A program made the translations under genes and the position numbers. Source: Paludibacteraceae bacterium (GTDB taxonomy: Bacteria > Bacteroidota > Bacteroidia > Bacteroidales > Paludibacteraceae). Taken from it: a stretch of 64,000 nucleotides of DNA. The notes beneath the pieces were generated by a model. It saw only the letters and a list, made by a program, of their open reading frames with translations, was not told where the DNA came from and made no database searches. The DNA is taken from positions 1-64,000 of the forward strand of contig JAFSMP010000034.1 of the NCBI GenBank assembly GCA_017447875.1, given 5' to 3'. Of the stretch, positions 37,360-45,890 are shown one piece after another. The stretch's first letter is position 1. Every line of letters begins with the position of its first letter.

Positions 37360-40300
37360 ATGAAAAAACAGATGAAATTGTTTACTAACATGACGAAACC
37401 CTTCGTCCTTTTCGTGCTGCTGTTTGCTTTGGGTATAGGACAGATGTGGGGAGATACAAGACTATTTACTACAGGTCAAAAGATCTTCTTTCAAGATGCC
37501 CAGCTCAGTAATTTGGGTAATGCTTGTTGGAAAAGCGGGACGAACGGGAATGTCTATGCACATTTCTTCAATAAAAAAAGAGATTCCGGCGATGACGAAA
37601 CTGCATGGGCTGAGTCTGCAGGGCGTTTAGTCTATGGTACAGATGGCGCTGCTAATGCTATATATGAGTTTACGGTTCCTGAACTCAATGGTGCAAGTGC
37701 GTCGTGGTGGGGAGTTCTCTTTACTCGTGGTACTGCAGCTAGTTGGGACGGTAAATGGAATCAAACAACCGACCAATATCCGGCACAAGAGAAAAGTTTG
37801 TTTACAATCTCAAATACCAAAGACGGTGATAATTTTACTGGATCTTGGAGTGTGATGCCTGAGATGCTATGTTCAGACATAACAGATCCGGAATGGAGTA
37901 AAGAAGATGGTTTGTTCTTTACACAATATAGTGGAGAAAAAGGTATTGTGAAAATAAATTGTACTGCCTCACAGAGTTTCCAATTTATAGTTTTCGATGG
38001 AACTTATTATAAAAGTTATGCAGATGAGACAAATACAACATGGGCTGATTATGGACCTAAAACAGATGGAGGATATAACTTCCAGTTCCGGGCTGATGAA
38101 GCAGGAGAATATATCTTCCAATGGGATAAGACGAATCATAAATTGTGGGTTTGGGAACCGAAAGCGAGATTCGCAAAGCAGAAATATATTTATTTTGATG
38201 CTCGCAACTTAACGGGTAGTAACTCCGATTATTGGCAACGAGGTAATTTTACTGCACGTTTCTGGTTTAAGTACTATGATAGTGGTAGTGATAAGGGATC
38301 GGTAGATTGTACGAAAGCAAATGCTTTGGAAGATTGGGTGTATTATGCCCTCGTGCCGGATGATGAATATCTGGGCCAAATACAAATGAATCGTCTCCCT
38401 GTTTCGACAGAAGATCTTTGCGTGGCGAATGTCGCGTATGCTAAGGATAGAACTAACGTTACTCAAAACTGTCTAAAAGAAGAAACGGGTAAAGCAGATT
38501 ATTGTAACTCATGGACACCTCAATGGACCACCTATTGCCCACCGACGACGTCGGAAACATTTGCGGATAATGGGACATCAACTATTTCCTGGCAACCAAA
38601 TACAAATGATGGTACTACTTCTGCGAAGGCTATTTGGGTGAAGACGGGTACGACCCTAAAGGTAGCTGCGACTGCAAGTAAAGCGGTAGCTGACGACAAC
38701 ATGACCATCAAATATGATTTCAAAGTAAATAGCACAAGTCAACAAGATGGCACTACGGCTTCCTATACGCATTCGGCATCAACGAATAATACAACATACG
38801 AACTAAGTGCAGATATTTATACGAACTATAATTTGGACAACACCAAGAATAGTACTAAGCATACGCAATCATCTATCTTCTACAAAGCACTGAATACCTA
38901 TTCGGTAACCCACACATTGAGTGGAGTAACCAAAGCAAGCGGGCGATTGGGAGATGATGCTGCGGCATACTATGTGGCATATGATGCTACTTATGAAGCA
39001 AATGCAGGATACTATCTGCCTTCGGATATAACAGTAACTATCGGCGGCGCTACAAAGACAAAAGGTACGGACTATACCTGGACGGTGACAGACGGTACAT
39101 CCGGTGCTTTAGCCATTCTCACCGATAAGATAGATGGAAATGTGGTAGTTACCATAAACGGTGTTTGGAGGTGGTCTGTAGCCGGTAGTTGGTTGTACTA
39201 TCCGGAAACAGTAAACTGGGATGCGGACACTTACGCGATGGGTAATATAACAAAAGTGAGTGGTGATGATGTTTGCTCAGTTGAAATAACATTACCTGCG
39301 AACACGAATTATACTTTCCAAGTAGTGGATCGTAGTTCCAGCCCATATACCTGGTGGGGGAATAGTAACGATGACAGTGCACCATTCTATATGACATATG
39401 GTAATAGTACAAACTGGGGATTTGATGGTGACTATAAGAAGGCATGTGGTATTACAACAGCCGGTGCAGGAACTTATACTTTTACATGGAATATTACCGA
39501 TAAGCAATTAACCGTTACATATCCGGCCTCATACTATGTAACAGCTGCTACAGCTGGTGGCGGTACGGTAACGCCGAGTTCTGCAACTTATATGAGTACG
39601 TCTGTCGGCGGTGAGATTACCGCTACGCCGAACTACGCGTACTATTTCAACGGATGGACTTCCAATGCGGGCGGTTCATTTACGAATGCTTCTGCGGCTA
39701 CAACAACATTTAAGCCTGCATCCGCCGATGCTACCGTTACGGCTGCCTTTGCGGAGCGCACGGCATTTATTGAGGCCAACTTCCAAGTATATAATAGTGA
39801 TCGCTCTGTGCGTACAAAAACCGGCAATAGTTGGAGTGATAATTCGACGGCTATCAAGATGAATTATGATGCTGGTAACAACCGCTATTATCTGCACACC
39901 TATTCCACTCCTGCCGAATTGAAAGAACAGTTAAATAACGCAGATGCGTATTTTTACATTAAGACAAGTTCATCGACTTCATCTATAGCAAATGATGTCT
40001 CTTACCACGCTTCTGGCGCAGATGCTCTTCAAAGTTTATCAGCTTATGGCTCGTCGAATAAAAAAGCAACCAGTACGGTTTATACGGCTAATAGTTTTAA
40101 ATTCACCGGCTCGGAAGATGGATATGTAATTATATACTTTGATGGTTCGAATGTATGGTATGAATTAGAGTGTGCTCTATCGTACTATGGTGGTGAAGGC
40201 GCGACTGGTGACGCTCCTGCGGCACGTACCTATTATGCATACGGATCTAACCAGACTGCTGCAAGCAACTCCTATTCCAAAACCGGTTATACCTTCGACC

Positions 40301-43167
40301 ACTGGGATACCGCAAGCGATGACGGAGGCACTGATTATGCCCCTGAAGACGATGTAGCGATGACTGCACATGAGGTCTGCCTCCATGCTATGTGGACGAT
40401 TAATAATCACGATATTACTTATACGGCGCCGAGTCATGGTAGTTATACCATCAAAGCAGGTGATGCTTCTGCCGTAAGTGAGAATGTTGACGATGTAAAT
40501 TATTCAACAACGGTTACTTTGGCAGCTACTCCGGCTTCGGGCTATTCATTCTCAAGTTGGTCTTTGACCGGAGCTACGGCTGCAGATGCTTCCAGCGCAA
40601 ACACCACCTTCTCCATGCCGGATAATGATGTGACGGTAGAGGCTTCCTTTACAGAGGACAAGCATACTGTAACGGTTGAAATAGGAAGTGCAGGTGGTGG
40701 CGTATTTAGTTACGGTGGTAGTAGTAGTTTGACAACAAAGGAAATTAGTGGCATTGGTATCAGTACCGCTACTGGAGATATTGTAGTAGATTCTCTGAAC
40801 CCTGCTTGGCGGTTCAAGAAATGGGAATATGACGGAGCTAAAATAACTATTACGACCGGAGGTTATACCTCGAAGACCATCCGGGTAAATGCGACAGCTG
40901 ATGCAACGATTACCGCTGTCTTTGAACCGCGCTTTGGTTTGATAGGCTCGCTTAATGAAGATGGCGATCCTGCTGGAGGTATGCCGAATAAAGATGGGAA
41001 AACATGGGGTAATGTGCGTTCTGAAGATTATGAGGCAGACTTTGAGGTATTCTCTTTCACAGCAGTAGGTACCGGGGAAGGAACCGGTGTTGATTTGCGA
41101 TGCACGCGTACCTTGGAATCCAATAAACAATATAAGTTCCAAATCGTAGACCGTGCAACGGTCGGACGTGACCGTTTCTGTTTGGCAGCTGATGGAAGTG
41201 CGTTGTTGGAGGCGAATGAAAGTATTACCCTTAATTATAAAGAGCAGTCAAATGCTAATGTGTTGATCAATACGATCGGCTATGGAGAATACACATTCAG
41301 AATTACCAATATCGCAGCTACTACCTATAATCCGACAGTAACGGTTGATAGACCGACTGACTCTAAACAACTGACTTTGAAGTGCGGTTATTCGATTGAT
41401 GCTGCAAGTTCTGTTACTCTTAGTAACGATGGCGGTACGGCTATGGGTCACACAGATGAAGGCACAGATGAAGGCGGGGATGGATTTGATATCTCAGATG
41501 GAGGATTCTTTAAAAGCGGAAGTCATATAACCTTTACTGCTACTCCGGCGACGGGATATGTATTTGAAGGATGGTATACCGACAATACCTACGAAACTCG
41601 TTTCGCGACAGATAATCCGATGACCATGACTGAAGGAACAAATGCTAACGTGACCGTTTATGCGCGGTTTATAGAGAAAACTAACACTTTCACCGATGGA
41701 GCAAGTACCGGCTATTGGAACAACACATCCAACTGGTCGCTCGGCTCGTTACCTACCATTAATGAGCGTGTAGTAATTACCAAACCTGTTACGGTTGATA
41801 TCGCTCACGCATTGGCGAAACGTATTATCCTGGATCAAAGCAGTACCAACACCGGCGCGCTGACTATCCAAGCCAACAAGGGTCTGGAGGTGCAGCAGAC
41901 GATACAGGTATATAACGGTTCGAGTTATGGACCGACGACCGCAGCAGATCTCGTGCTTGAGTCCTCGTCTTCCGGCAACGCTTCGCTCATCTTTGAGAAC
42001 AGCAACGAGGATCAGGCAACCGTACAGATGTACTCGCCGGCGACTATAAGCACCAATTGGAACTGGCAATTCATGGGCACACCATTTACTTCTGCCAATG
42101 CGCTCTATAGTTACTACGGTGCATACCTCTATGAGTGGCAATCCGATGGTACCTGGGATGCCGTAGCCAACGGTGGTACGATGACTCCGTTCACCGGTTA
42201 TTGCATCACTCAATCTTCGCCTACCACTTATGTCATGGACGGTACGTTGAACCCGAATGACGACGTGGAGATCAGCATTCCTGCCGGTTTGGAATTTGTG
42301 ATGGCGAACAGTTGGACGGCTCCAATCAGCGTTTGCAACTTCACGAACACAACCCTACCGCTGGATAATCAGACCATCTATCTGTTCAATACCGGACATG
42401 CAGAGAGTGATGCATCAGCAGGAAGTGCCGCGGGTACATACATAGCCATGCCTATTAACTCGGCGGTATATACCGGCAACTACCTGATTGCTCCGATGGA
42501 AGGCTTCTATGTAAATAATAAAGGCGGTTCGGCAGTAACCGTCACGCTCAAATACGATGAGTTGGTTCGTCCGTCCGGTTCGCATACCGATATCGTCGCA
42601 GGCGCAATGCATGCTCCCAAACGCGTGGATGCTGTGGCTGAACCGGACGTGATGAAAATCAAAGCCATCGGCTCCAGATATGCCGATCGTGTGGTGATTC
42701 TGGTGCGTCCAGACTTCTCTGCCGGCTTCGACAACGGATGGGACGGTAAGAACCTCAACGAACCGGGTGTAGCTCCGATCCTCTACGCCCTGCGCGCAGA
42801 CGGTACAAAAGATGCCGTAAGCGCCATCCCGACCTTCGAAGGAACGGTAGTCGGTTTCCGGCTAGGTGAAGACAACCAATATACCTTCTCCTTTGAGTAT
42901 GATGGTGAGGATATATGGTATCTCAATGACCTCAAGCAGCAGACATCGACGCTCATCGATGCGGAGCATAGCTACTCGTTCTCTACCGCCGCTGATGATG
43001 CAGAGGCACGCTTTATCATCAGTGCTACACCGATAGCGAACATGCCGACAGGATGCGGGCAGATAGGCTCTGAGGCGGAGAAGGTGAAAAAAGTCATTAT
43101 CAACGACCAACTCTATATCATCCGCGCCGGACGTATGTATAACGCAGTAGGTTCAATCGTAAAATAA
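37360..43167 (+). CDS. Very large secreted protein with InlB-type repeats and a shared C-terminal tail
   Basis: A 1935-residue protein with a signal peptide ending LGIGQMWGD. The N-terminal half has several glucan-binding-like modules ending in patterns such as AGEYIFQWDKTNHKLWVWEP and AGTYTFTWNITDKQLTVTYP. Divergent InlB B-repeats follow (GGGTVTPSSATY, TATPNYAYYFNGWTS; a Listeria-Bacteroides repeat at YYAYGSNQTAASNSYSKTGY; further copies up to about residue 1440). A C-terminal block of about 480 residues ends in VKKVIINDQLYIIRAGRMYN. The first two thirds are AT-rich with less biased codons; from about 41750 composition becomes like the rest of the genome, suggesting a mosaic gene. Probably a surface adhesin or binding protein; no enzyme domain seen. 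Confidence 0.8.
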   Translation: MKKQMKLFTNMTKPFVLFVLLFALGIGQMWGDTRLFTTGQKIFFQDAQLSNLGNACWKSGTNGNVYAHFFNKKRDSGDDETAWAESAGRLVYGTDGAANAIYEFTVPELNGASASWWGVLFTRGTAASWDGKWNQTTDQYPAQEKSLFTISNTKDGDNFTGSWSVMPEMLCSDITDPEWSKEDGLFFTQYSGEKGIVKINCTASQSFQFIVFDGTYYKSYADETNTTWADYGPKTDGGYNFQFRADEAGEYIFQWDKTNHKLWVWEPKARFAKQKYIYFDARNLTGSNSDYWQRGNFTARFWFKYYDSGSDKGSVDCTKANALEDWVYYALVPDDEYLGQIQMNRLPVSTEDLCVANVAYAKDRTNVTQNCLKEETGKADYCNSWTPQWTTYCPPTTSETFADNGTSTISWQPNTNDGTTSAKAIWVKTGTTLKVAATASKAVADDNMTIKYDFKVNSTSQQDGTTASYTHSASTNNTTYELSADIYTNYNLDNTKNSTKHTQSSIFYKALNTYSVTHTLSGVTKASGRLGDDAAAYYVAYDATYEANAGYYLPSDITVTIGGATKTKGTDYTWTVTDGTSGALAILTDKIDGNVVVTINGVWRWSVAGSWLYYPETVNWDADTYAMGNITKVSGDDVCSVEITLPANTNYTFQVVDRSSSPYTWWGNSNDDSAPFYMTYGNSTNWGFDGDYKKACGITTAGAGTYTFTWNITDKQLTVTYPASYYVTAATAGGGTVTPSSATYMSTSVGGEITATPNYAYYFNGWTSNAGGSFTNASAATTTFKPASADATVTAAFAERTAFIEANFQVYNSDRSVRTKTGNSWSDNSTAIKMNYDAGNNRYYLHTYSTPAELKEQLNNADAYFYIKTSSSTSSIANDVSYHASGADALQSLSAYGSSNKKATSTVYTANSFKFTGSEDGYVIIYFDGSNVWYELECALSYYGGEGATGDAPAARTYYAYGSNQTAASNSYSKTGYTFDHWDTASDDGGTDYAPEDDVAMTAHEVCLHAMWTINNHDITYTAPSHGSYTIKAGDASAVSENVDDVNYSTTVTLAATPASGYSFSSWSLTGATAADASSANTTFSMPDNDVTVEASFTEDKHTVTVEIGSAGGGVFSYGGSSSLTTKEISGIGISTATGDIVVDSLNPAWRFKKWEYDGAKITITTGGYTSKTIRVNATADATITAVFEPRFGLIGSLNEDGDPAGGMPNKDGKTWGNVRSEDYEADFEVFSFTAVGTGEGTGVDLRCTRTLESNKQYKFQIVDRATVGRDRFCLAADGSALLEANESITLNYKEQSNANVLINTIGYGEYTFRITNIAATTYNPTVTVDRPTDSKQLTLKCGYSIDAASSVTLSNDGGTAMGHTDEGTDEGGDGFDISDGGFFKSGSHITFTATPATGYVFEGWYTDNTYETRFATDNPMTMTEGTNANVTVYARFIEKTNTFTDGASTGYWNNTSNWSLGSLPTINERVVITKPVTVDIAHALAKRIILDQSSTNTGALTIQANKGLEVQQTIQVYNGSSYGPTTAADLVLESSSSGNASLIFENSNEDQATVQMYSPATISTNWNWQFMGTPFTSANALYSYYGAYLYEWQSDGTWDAVANGGTMTPFTGYCITQSSPTTYVMDGTLNPNDDVEISIPAGLEFVMANSWTAPISVCNFTNTTLPLDNQTIYLFNTGHAESDASAGSAAGTYIAMPINSAVYTGNYLIAPMEGFYVNNKGGSAVTVTLKYDELVRPSGSHTDIVAGAMHAPKRVDAVAEPDVMKIKAIGSRYADRVVILVRPDFSAGFDNGWDGKNLNEPGVAPILYALRADGTKDAVSAIPTFEGTVVGFRLGEDNQYTFSFEYDGEDIWYLNDLKQQTSTLIDAEHSYSFSTAADDAEARFIISATPIANMPTGCGQIGSEAEKVKKVIINDQLYIIRAGRMYNAVGSIVK

Positions 43168-43180
43168 GGAGGGCACAACT

Positions 43181-43486
43181 ATGGATAACTACAACCAATA
43201 TCAGACGATGAGCACTGCGATGCCTTCCGCTTCCTTCCGTTCTACCAGTACGATGACCGCTTCCGGTAGTACGTATGCCTCCCAACCGATGCTGGGTGCG
43301 GACGGTATGGCCAGTATCGGAGAGACCTATACTTCGTCACCTGCACCGAGTGGACCGCGAAAGATTGTAACTCCGGGTAACAGCGGTACGCAACAACCTA
43401 TCGGGGATGCTCTCATCCCGCTTCTTCTCATGGTGATGGTTTATGCGACTTATCTCCTTCTGCGCAGAAGGAAGAGTCGCGTATAG
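43181..43486 (+). CDS. Small membrane protein downstream of the repeat protein
   Basis: A 101-residue protein with a Ser/Thr/Met-rich N-terminal part (about 1-75), one C-terminal transmembrane helix (about 77-94, ALIPLLLMVMVYATYLLL) and a basic end RRRKSRV, indicating a C-in tail anchor. It lies 13 bp after the 1935-residue protein with a good AGGAGGG sequence, so it is co-transcribed and may be a partner. It ends with TAG. No known family recognised. Confidence 0.7.
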   Translation: MDNYNQYQTMSTAMPSASFRSTSTMTASGSTYASQPMLGADGMASIGETYTSSPAPSGPRKIVTPGNSGTQQPIGDALIPLLLMVMVYATYLLLRRRKSRV

Positions 43487-43522
43487 CCATGGACCTATTT
43501 TTTCATAATATTTTATATTTTG

Positions 43523-43552
43523 GTCCCCGCCGCACGTGAGTGTCGCGGGGAT
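43523..43552 (+). terminator. GC-rich hairpin after the repeat-protein operon
   Basis: Stem CCCCGC/GCGGGG with an inner GCAC/GTGT pairing and the loop GTGA, followed by ATTTT. A plausible terminator with a short T tract. Confidence 0.6.
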
Positions 43553-43622
43553 TTTCCGTAAGTATGCCGGAGGCACACTCAGGGACACGTTGTCCCGAGC
43601 ATTCCCGCCTCCGGTGTACTTT

Positions 43623-43847
43623 ATGAATAATTATCAGTTCTTAGTCTCAGAGCGCGAGCAAGGTAGGTTTGATGAATACATGCGTCGCGGATTGATCAGT
43701 TCCAATCTTTTTACGTGGATGGATGTGTATACTTACCACATTATTCATCCCAAAGCAAGTACATGGTTTGTAGCCAACACATTTGGTATAGATCAGAAGC
43801 ATGTGCGTAATATTTATGCCTACATGGAGAGTGGTGAAAAATCGTGA
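43623..43847 (+). CDS. Small protein of unknown function, HTH-like C-terminus
   Basis: 74 residues: MNNYQFLVSEREQGRFDEYM ... TWMDVYTYHIIHPKAS, then WFVANTFGIDQKHVRNIYAY, which resembles a helix-turn-helix. I take the ATG at 43623; the frame is open upstream but that part overlaps the hairpin and is rich in repeats. Similar short genes occur in Bacteroidales mobile-element or phage remnants. No function can be assigned. Confidence 0.6.
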   Translation: MNNYQFLVSEREQGRFDEYMRRGLISSNLFTWMDVYTYHIIHPKASTWFVANTFGIDQKHVRNIYAYMESGEKS

Positions 43848-43884
43848 GGACTTTTTTGTCCTCGGTCATGTCATCAAAAAACTC

Positions 43885-43892
43885 TACCTTTG
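43885..43892 (+). promoter_or_regulatory. -7 box for the 106-residue protein gene
   Basis: TACCTTTG followed by CACC; no good TTTG -33 box is seen 24 bp upstream. The implied leader is about 150 nt and contains CGCCT/AGGCG around TTCGAAAGAT (43896-43915) and the GTAACACC repeats. Confidence 0.55.
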
Positions 43893-43978
43893 CACCGCCT
43901 TTCGAAAGATAGGCGTAGCAGATTGTTTTCTCGCAAAAGAAAAAAGAAGCAAAAAAGAAAATTATAATTGTACAAAAG

Positions 43979-44034
43979 GGTGTTACGTACTGCGCGTACA
44001 CGTAACACCGGATGTAACACCTTTTTGTAACACC
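43979..44034 (+). repeat. Inverted and tandem GTAACACC repeats in a leader
   Basis: GGTGTTACGT (43979-43988) pairs perfectly with ACGTAACACC (44000-44009) around an 11-nt loop. Two more direct copies TGTAACACC follow at 44013-44021 and 44026-44034, spaced 12-13 bp. They lie 13 bp before the ATG at 44047: candidate operator, replication iteron or structured leader. Confidence 0.8.
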
Positions 44035-44046
44035 AATAAAAAAATT

Positions 44047-44367
44047 ATGAATGATTTTCAACAACTATGGGCGCTGCTCCGTCAGCATGGATCAAGCGCC
44101 AAACGGGAAACCGAATGTGCGGCACAGTGGGCTACCTATCCGCCTGAGATGCAGCAACGCATCTATAACGCTATTCGCTCCAAACTGGAGCAGGGCAAGT
44201 TTGTCCATTACGATCCGGTCCGTGCCTTGGAAGAGAACGCCCGTCCTCCACGACAGCAAACCCTCTCCTACGCGGACTACTACGCCCGCTATCACACTAC
44301 CGAACCCCGTGACGGTTGGCAGATGGCTAACCCGACAGGCAATAAAGTAATCTATGTAAAAGGATGA
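44047..44367 (+). CDS. Small protein of unknown function, phage-replication-like pattern
   Basis: 106 residues. The pattern ECAAQWATYPPEMQQRIYNA, then VHYDPVRALEENARP, recalls the short C-terminal motif of Bacteroidota phage or plasmid replication-associated proteins, but the match is loose. It is charged, without signal or membrane segment. Its leader carries GTAACACC repeats and it is followed by an 11-bp array. Probably part of a mobile-element-derived gene block. Confidence 0.6.
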   Translation: MNDFQQLWALLRQHGSSAKRETECAAQWATYPPEMQQRIYNAIRSKLEQGKFVHYDPVRALEENARPPRQQTLSYADYYARYHTTEPRDGWQMANPTGNKVIYVKG

Positions 44368-44386
44368 AAGGAGAGAAAGGACTGCT

Positions 44387-44430
44387 ATTGACCAGCCATT
44401 GACCAGCCATTGACCTGCTATTGACCAGCA
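44387..44430 (+). repeat. 11-bp tandem array
   Basis: Four units: ATTGACCAGCC, ATTGACCAGCC, ATTGACCTGCT and ATTGACCAGCA. Two decayed units follow (ATTACCCCTT, ATTGCCCCTT) up to about 44451. It lies in the gap between two small genes. Confidence 0.88.
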
Positions 44431-44487
44431 GATTACCCCTTATTGCCCCTTACAACCTATTTGTAAAACACTCAAAATGAAAAGATT

Positions 44488-44643
44488 ATGAGTAAGAAGA
44501 AAAATGAAGAAAATGCGAATTGGCAGAAGGCACACCGTCAGGCAGCGCGATGCGGAATCACGCTGACTAAACGGAAAGACAGCCAAGGAAACTATGTGTG
44601 CTACCTGAGTAAAAAAGCAAGAAATCTGTTAGCCTGCTTATGA
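44488..44643 (+). CDS. 51-residue basic small protein
   Basis: MSKKKNEENANWQKAHRQAA ... RCGITLTKRKDSQGNYVCYL, highly basic and nucleic-acid-binding-like. Its stop overlaps the ATG of the next gene (ATGA), which supports real coupled translation. No known family recognised; too short to judge further. Confidence 0.5.
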   Translation: MSKKKNEENANWQKAHRQAARCGITLTKRKDSQGNYVCYLSKKARNLLACL

Positions 44644-44861
44644 GACAGAAAGAGAAAATTGAACTGCCGGCGCTATGCGCACGGCTTCAGAACAGCATGA
44701 ACTACCGTAATCCGGAATTTGCGTTCGATGTACTATTGTACGGATGGTGCAAGAAAACGGGTCACAGTACAAACTGGTTGAGCGATGTACGGCGCAGAGG
44801 CTGGCTGAGTCTGGTCATGGCACGCGATTTTGCAGCGTACTGCGGTTATATGTTCGTATAA
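44640..44861 (+). CDS. 73-residue small protein of unknown function
   Basis: MRQKEKIELPALCARLQNSM ... FAFDVLLYGWCKKTGHSTNW ... ARDFAAYCGYMFV. Coupled to the preceding 51-residue gene by ATGA. A perfect palindrome CACTTTCGAAAGTG (44864-44877) follows directly and may terminate transcription. No function assigned. Confidence 0.55.
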   Translation: MRQKEKIELPALCARLQNSMNYRNPEFAFDVLLYGWCKKTGHSTNWLSDVRRRGWLSLVMARDFAAYCGYMFV

Positions 44862-45161
44862 ATCACTTTCGAAAGTGTTTTGCAAAGCCTGAAATTTGGT
44901 CAGTTCGCAAAAAAGCAGTACCTTTGTCGTCGGAATTGGAGATCAATGACTTCCAGGACAGAGCCTCCTGCAACTCGTATAATTGTCTCAATTCCTCCTC
45001 TTCCCACCGAGTGCACTAGCGCTAGCACTCGTCGGGAGCCCTAGGGAAACTTTTGAGAGATGAGATAATGAACAGTCAGGGCGTTTGTCGCTTCCTTCTC
45101 AGTCTTGATTGTTCAAAAAGGAAGGACTCAAATCCAGCGCGCTTAAAAAACCTAAACCATT
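44862..45161 (+). other. 300-bp region: terminator, promoter and structured leader
   Basis: After the palindrome at 44864-44877 there is a promoter, -33 TTTGGTCAG (44895-44903) and -7 TACCTTTG (44919-44926). A leader of about 230 nt follows. It contains a strong hairpin CGAGTGC/GCACTCG around ACTAGCGCTA (about 45007-45030), extended by CCC/GGG pairs. An open frame from 45053 overlaps the next gene out of frame and has no family resemblance. The leader may be a regulatory RNA or small RNA. Confidence 0.55.
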
Positions 45162-45371
45162 ATGAACAAGCAACAAATCATCAAGATCGTAGTCAGCGTG
45201 CTGATAGCCGCATTGACAGCGTTAGCCGCAGGGCTGGGTTTGCCCTCCTGCACGGCATCAAGGGTGGTGAGTACGACCGCATCGTACGTCCAGCACGGCG
45301 ATACCACGACCACCATCATGACCAAAACCACGGAGACCTACCGTGGCGAGAAACAAAAACCTATTTATTAA
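45162..45371 (+). CDS. Smalltalk-like small membrane protein
   Basis: 69 residues. The N-terminus NKQQIIKIVVSVLIAALTAL ends GLGLPSCTASR, a basic start, a hydrophobic helix and a lipobox-like Cys. This is the layout of Bacteroidota smalltalk proteins, although here with an extra Thr-rich hydrophilic tail (YVQHGDTTTTIMTKTTETYR). Smalltalk genes usually occur near DUF4248 or HU-like genes and mobile loci; role unknown. An 8-bp-stem hairpin ATCCGCCA/TGGCGGAT follows at 45375-45395. Confidence 0.6.
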   Translation: MNKQQIIKIVVSVLIAALTALAAGLGLPSCTASRVVSTTASYVQHGDTTTTIMTKTTETYRGEKQKPIY

Positions 45372-45417
45372 CCCATCCGCCAAGATGTGGCGGATACAAA
45401 ACCAAACTTTAACTACT

Positions 45418-45804
45418 ATGGCAATTATGAAAGTAGGCGCTGCGGGAATCGAGACGATGAGCGGTGCATTGAAACGACCGAAGAAACAAAACGGACACAA
45501 TCACGGAAACTATCTGGTGGCGACCCACCGCGTGGCTGCGACGAGTAATCCGAACTGTCAGCGCGTGTACTCGTTCGATTCCGAGCACTACAAACGCTCC
45601 ACTCCGGTGACGGAGAACGAGATTGGCGCACGCGCTCGCTTCACGGCCGTTCGCGCAGCGGTTAAAGCCCGCAGTAAGAACCTCAGTACGATCTCTGCCG
45701 ACCAGACAGCCTTCGAGGCACAGAAGAACCTTGCCGACGGCAAGACCACCTTTAACGCTTACCTCTGGCAGGTTTGCGGGGAAGAGTACGATGCGCAGCA
45801 TTAA
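45418..45804 (+). CDS. 128-residue basic protein of unknown function
   Basis: MAIMKVGAAGIETMSGALKR ... KNGHNHGNYLVATHRVAATS, then HYKRSTPVTENEIGARARFT and a C-terminal FNAYLWQVCGEEYDAQH. No signal or membrane segment; rich in Lys/Arg/Ala. The pattern resembles hypothetical proteins recurrent in Bacteroidales accessory regions. It ends just before a strong terminator. The ATG at 45418 fits; the earlier ATG at 45343 overlaps the upstream gene. Confidence 0.65.
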   Translation: MAIMKVGAAGIETMSGALKRPKKQNGHNHGNYLVATHRVAATSNPNCQRVYSFDSEHYKRSTPVTENEIGARARFTAVRAAVKARSKNLSTISADQTAFEAQKNLADGKTTFNAYLWQVCGEEYDAQH

Positions 45805-45814
45805 CTCTTTAACG

Positions 45815-45840
45815 AAAAAAGCGTCTTCGGGCGCTTTTTT
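45815..45840 (+). terminator. Rho-independent terminator
   Basis: Stem AAAAAAGCG (45815-45823) with CGCTTTTTT (45832-45840) around an 8-nt loop, with a T tract. It closes the small-gene block. Confidence 0.85.
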
Positions 45841-45850
45841 CTATTTTTTC

Positions 45851-45881
45851 TTGCATATGTTAAAAAAAAGTAGTACCTTTG
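45851..45881 (+). promoter_or_regulatory. Promoter of the AraC-type gene
   Basis: -33 box TTGCATATGT (45851-45860) and -7 box TACCTTTG (45874-45881), only 9 bp before the ATG at 45891. The leader should be very short or absent. Confidence 0.78.
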
Positions 45882-45890
45882 CAGTCGCTT

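Noticed and set aside
44387..44430. CRISPR array
   Set aside because: Units are 11 bp, directly adjacent, without spacers, and there are no cas genes.
45053..45412. 119-codon frame across the smalltalk-like gene
   Set aside because: Out of frame with two better-supported genes; the His/Arg-rich product looks like shadow translation.
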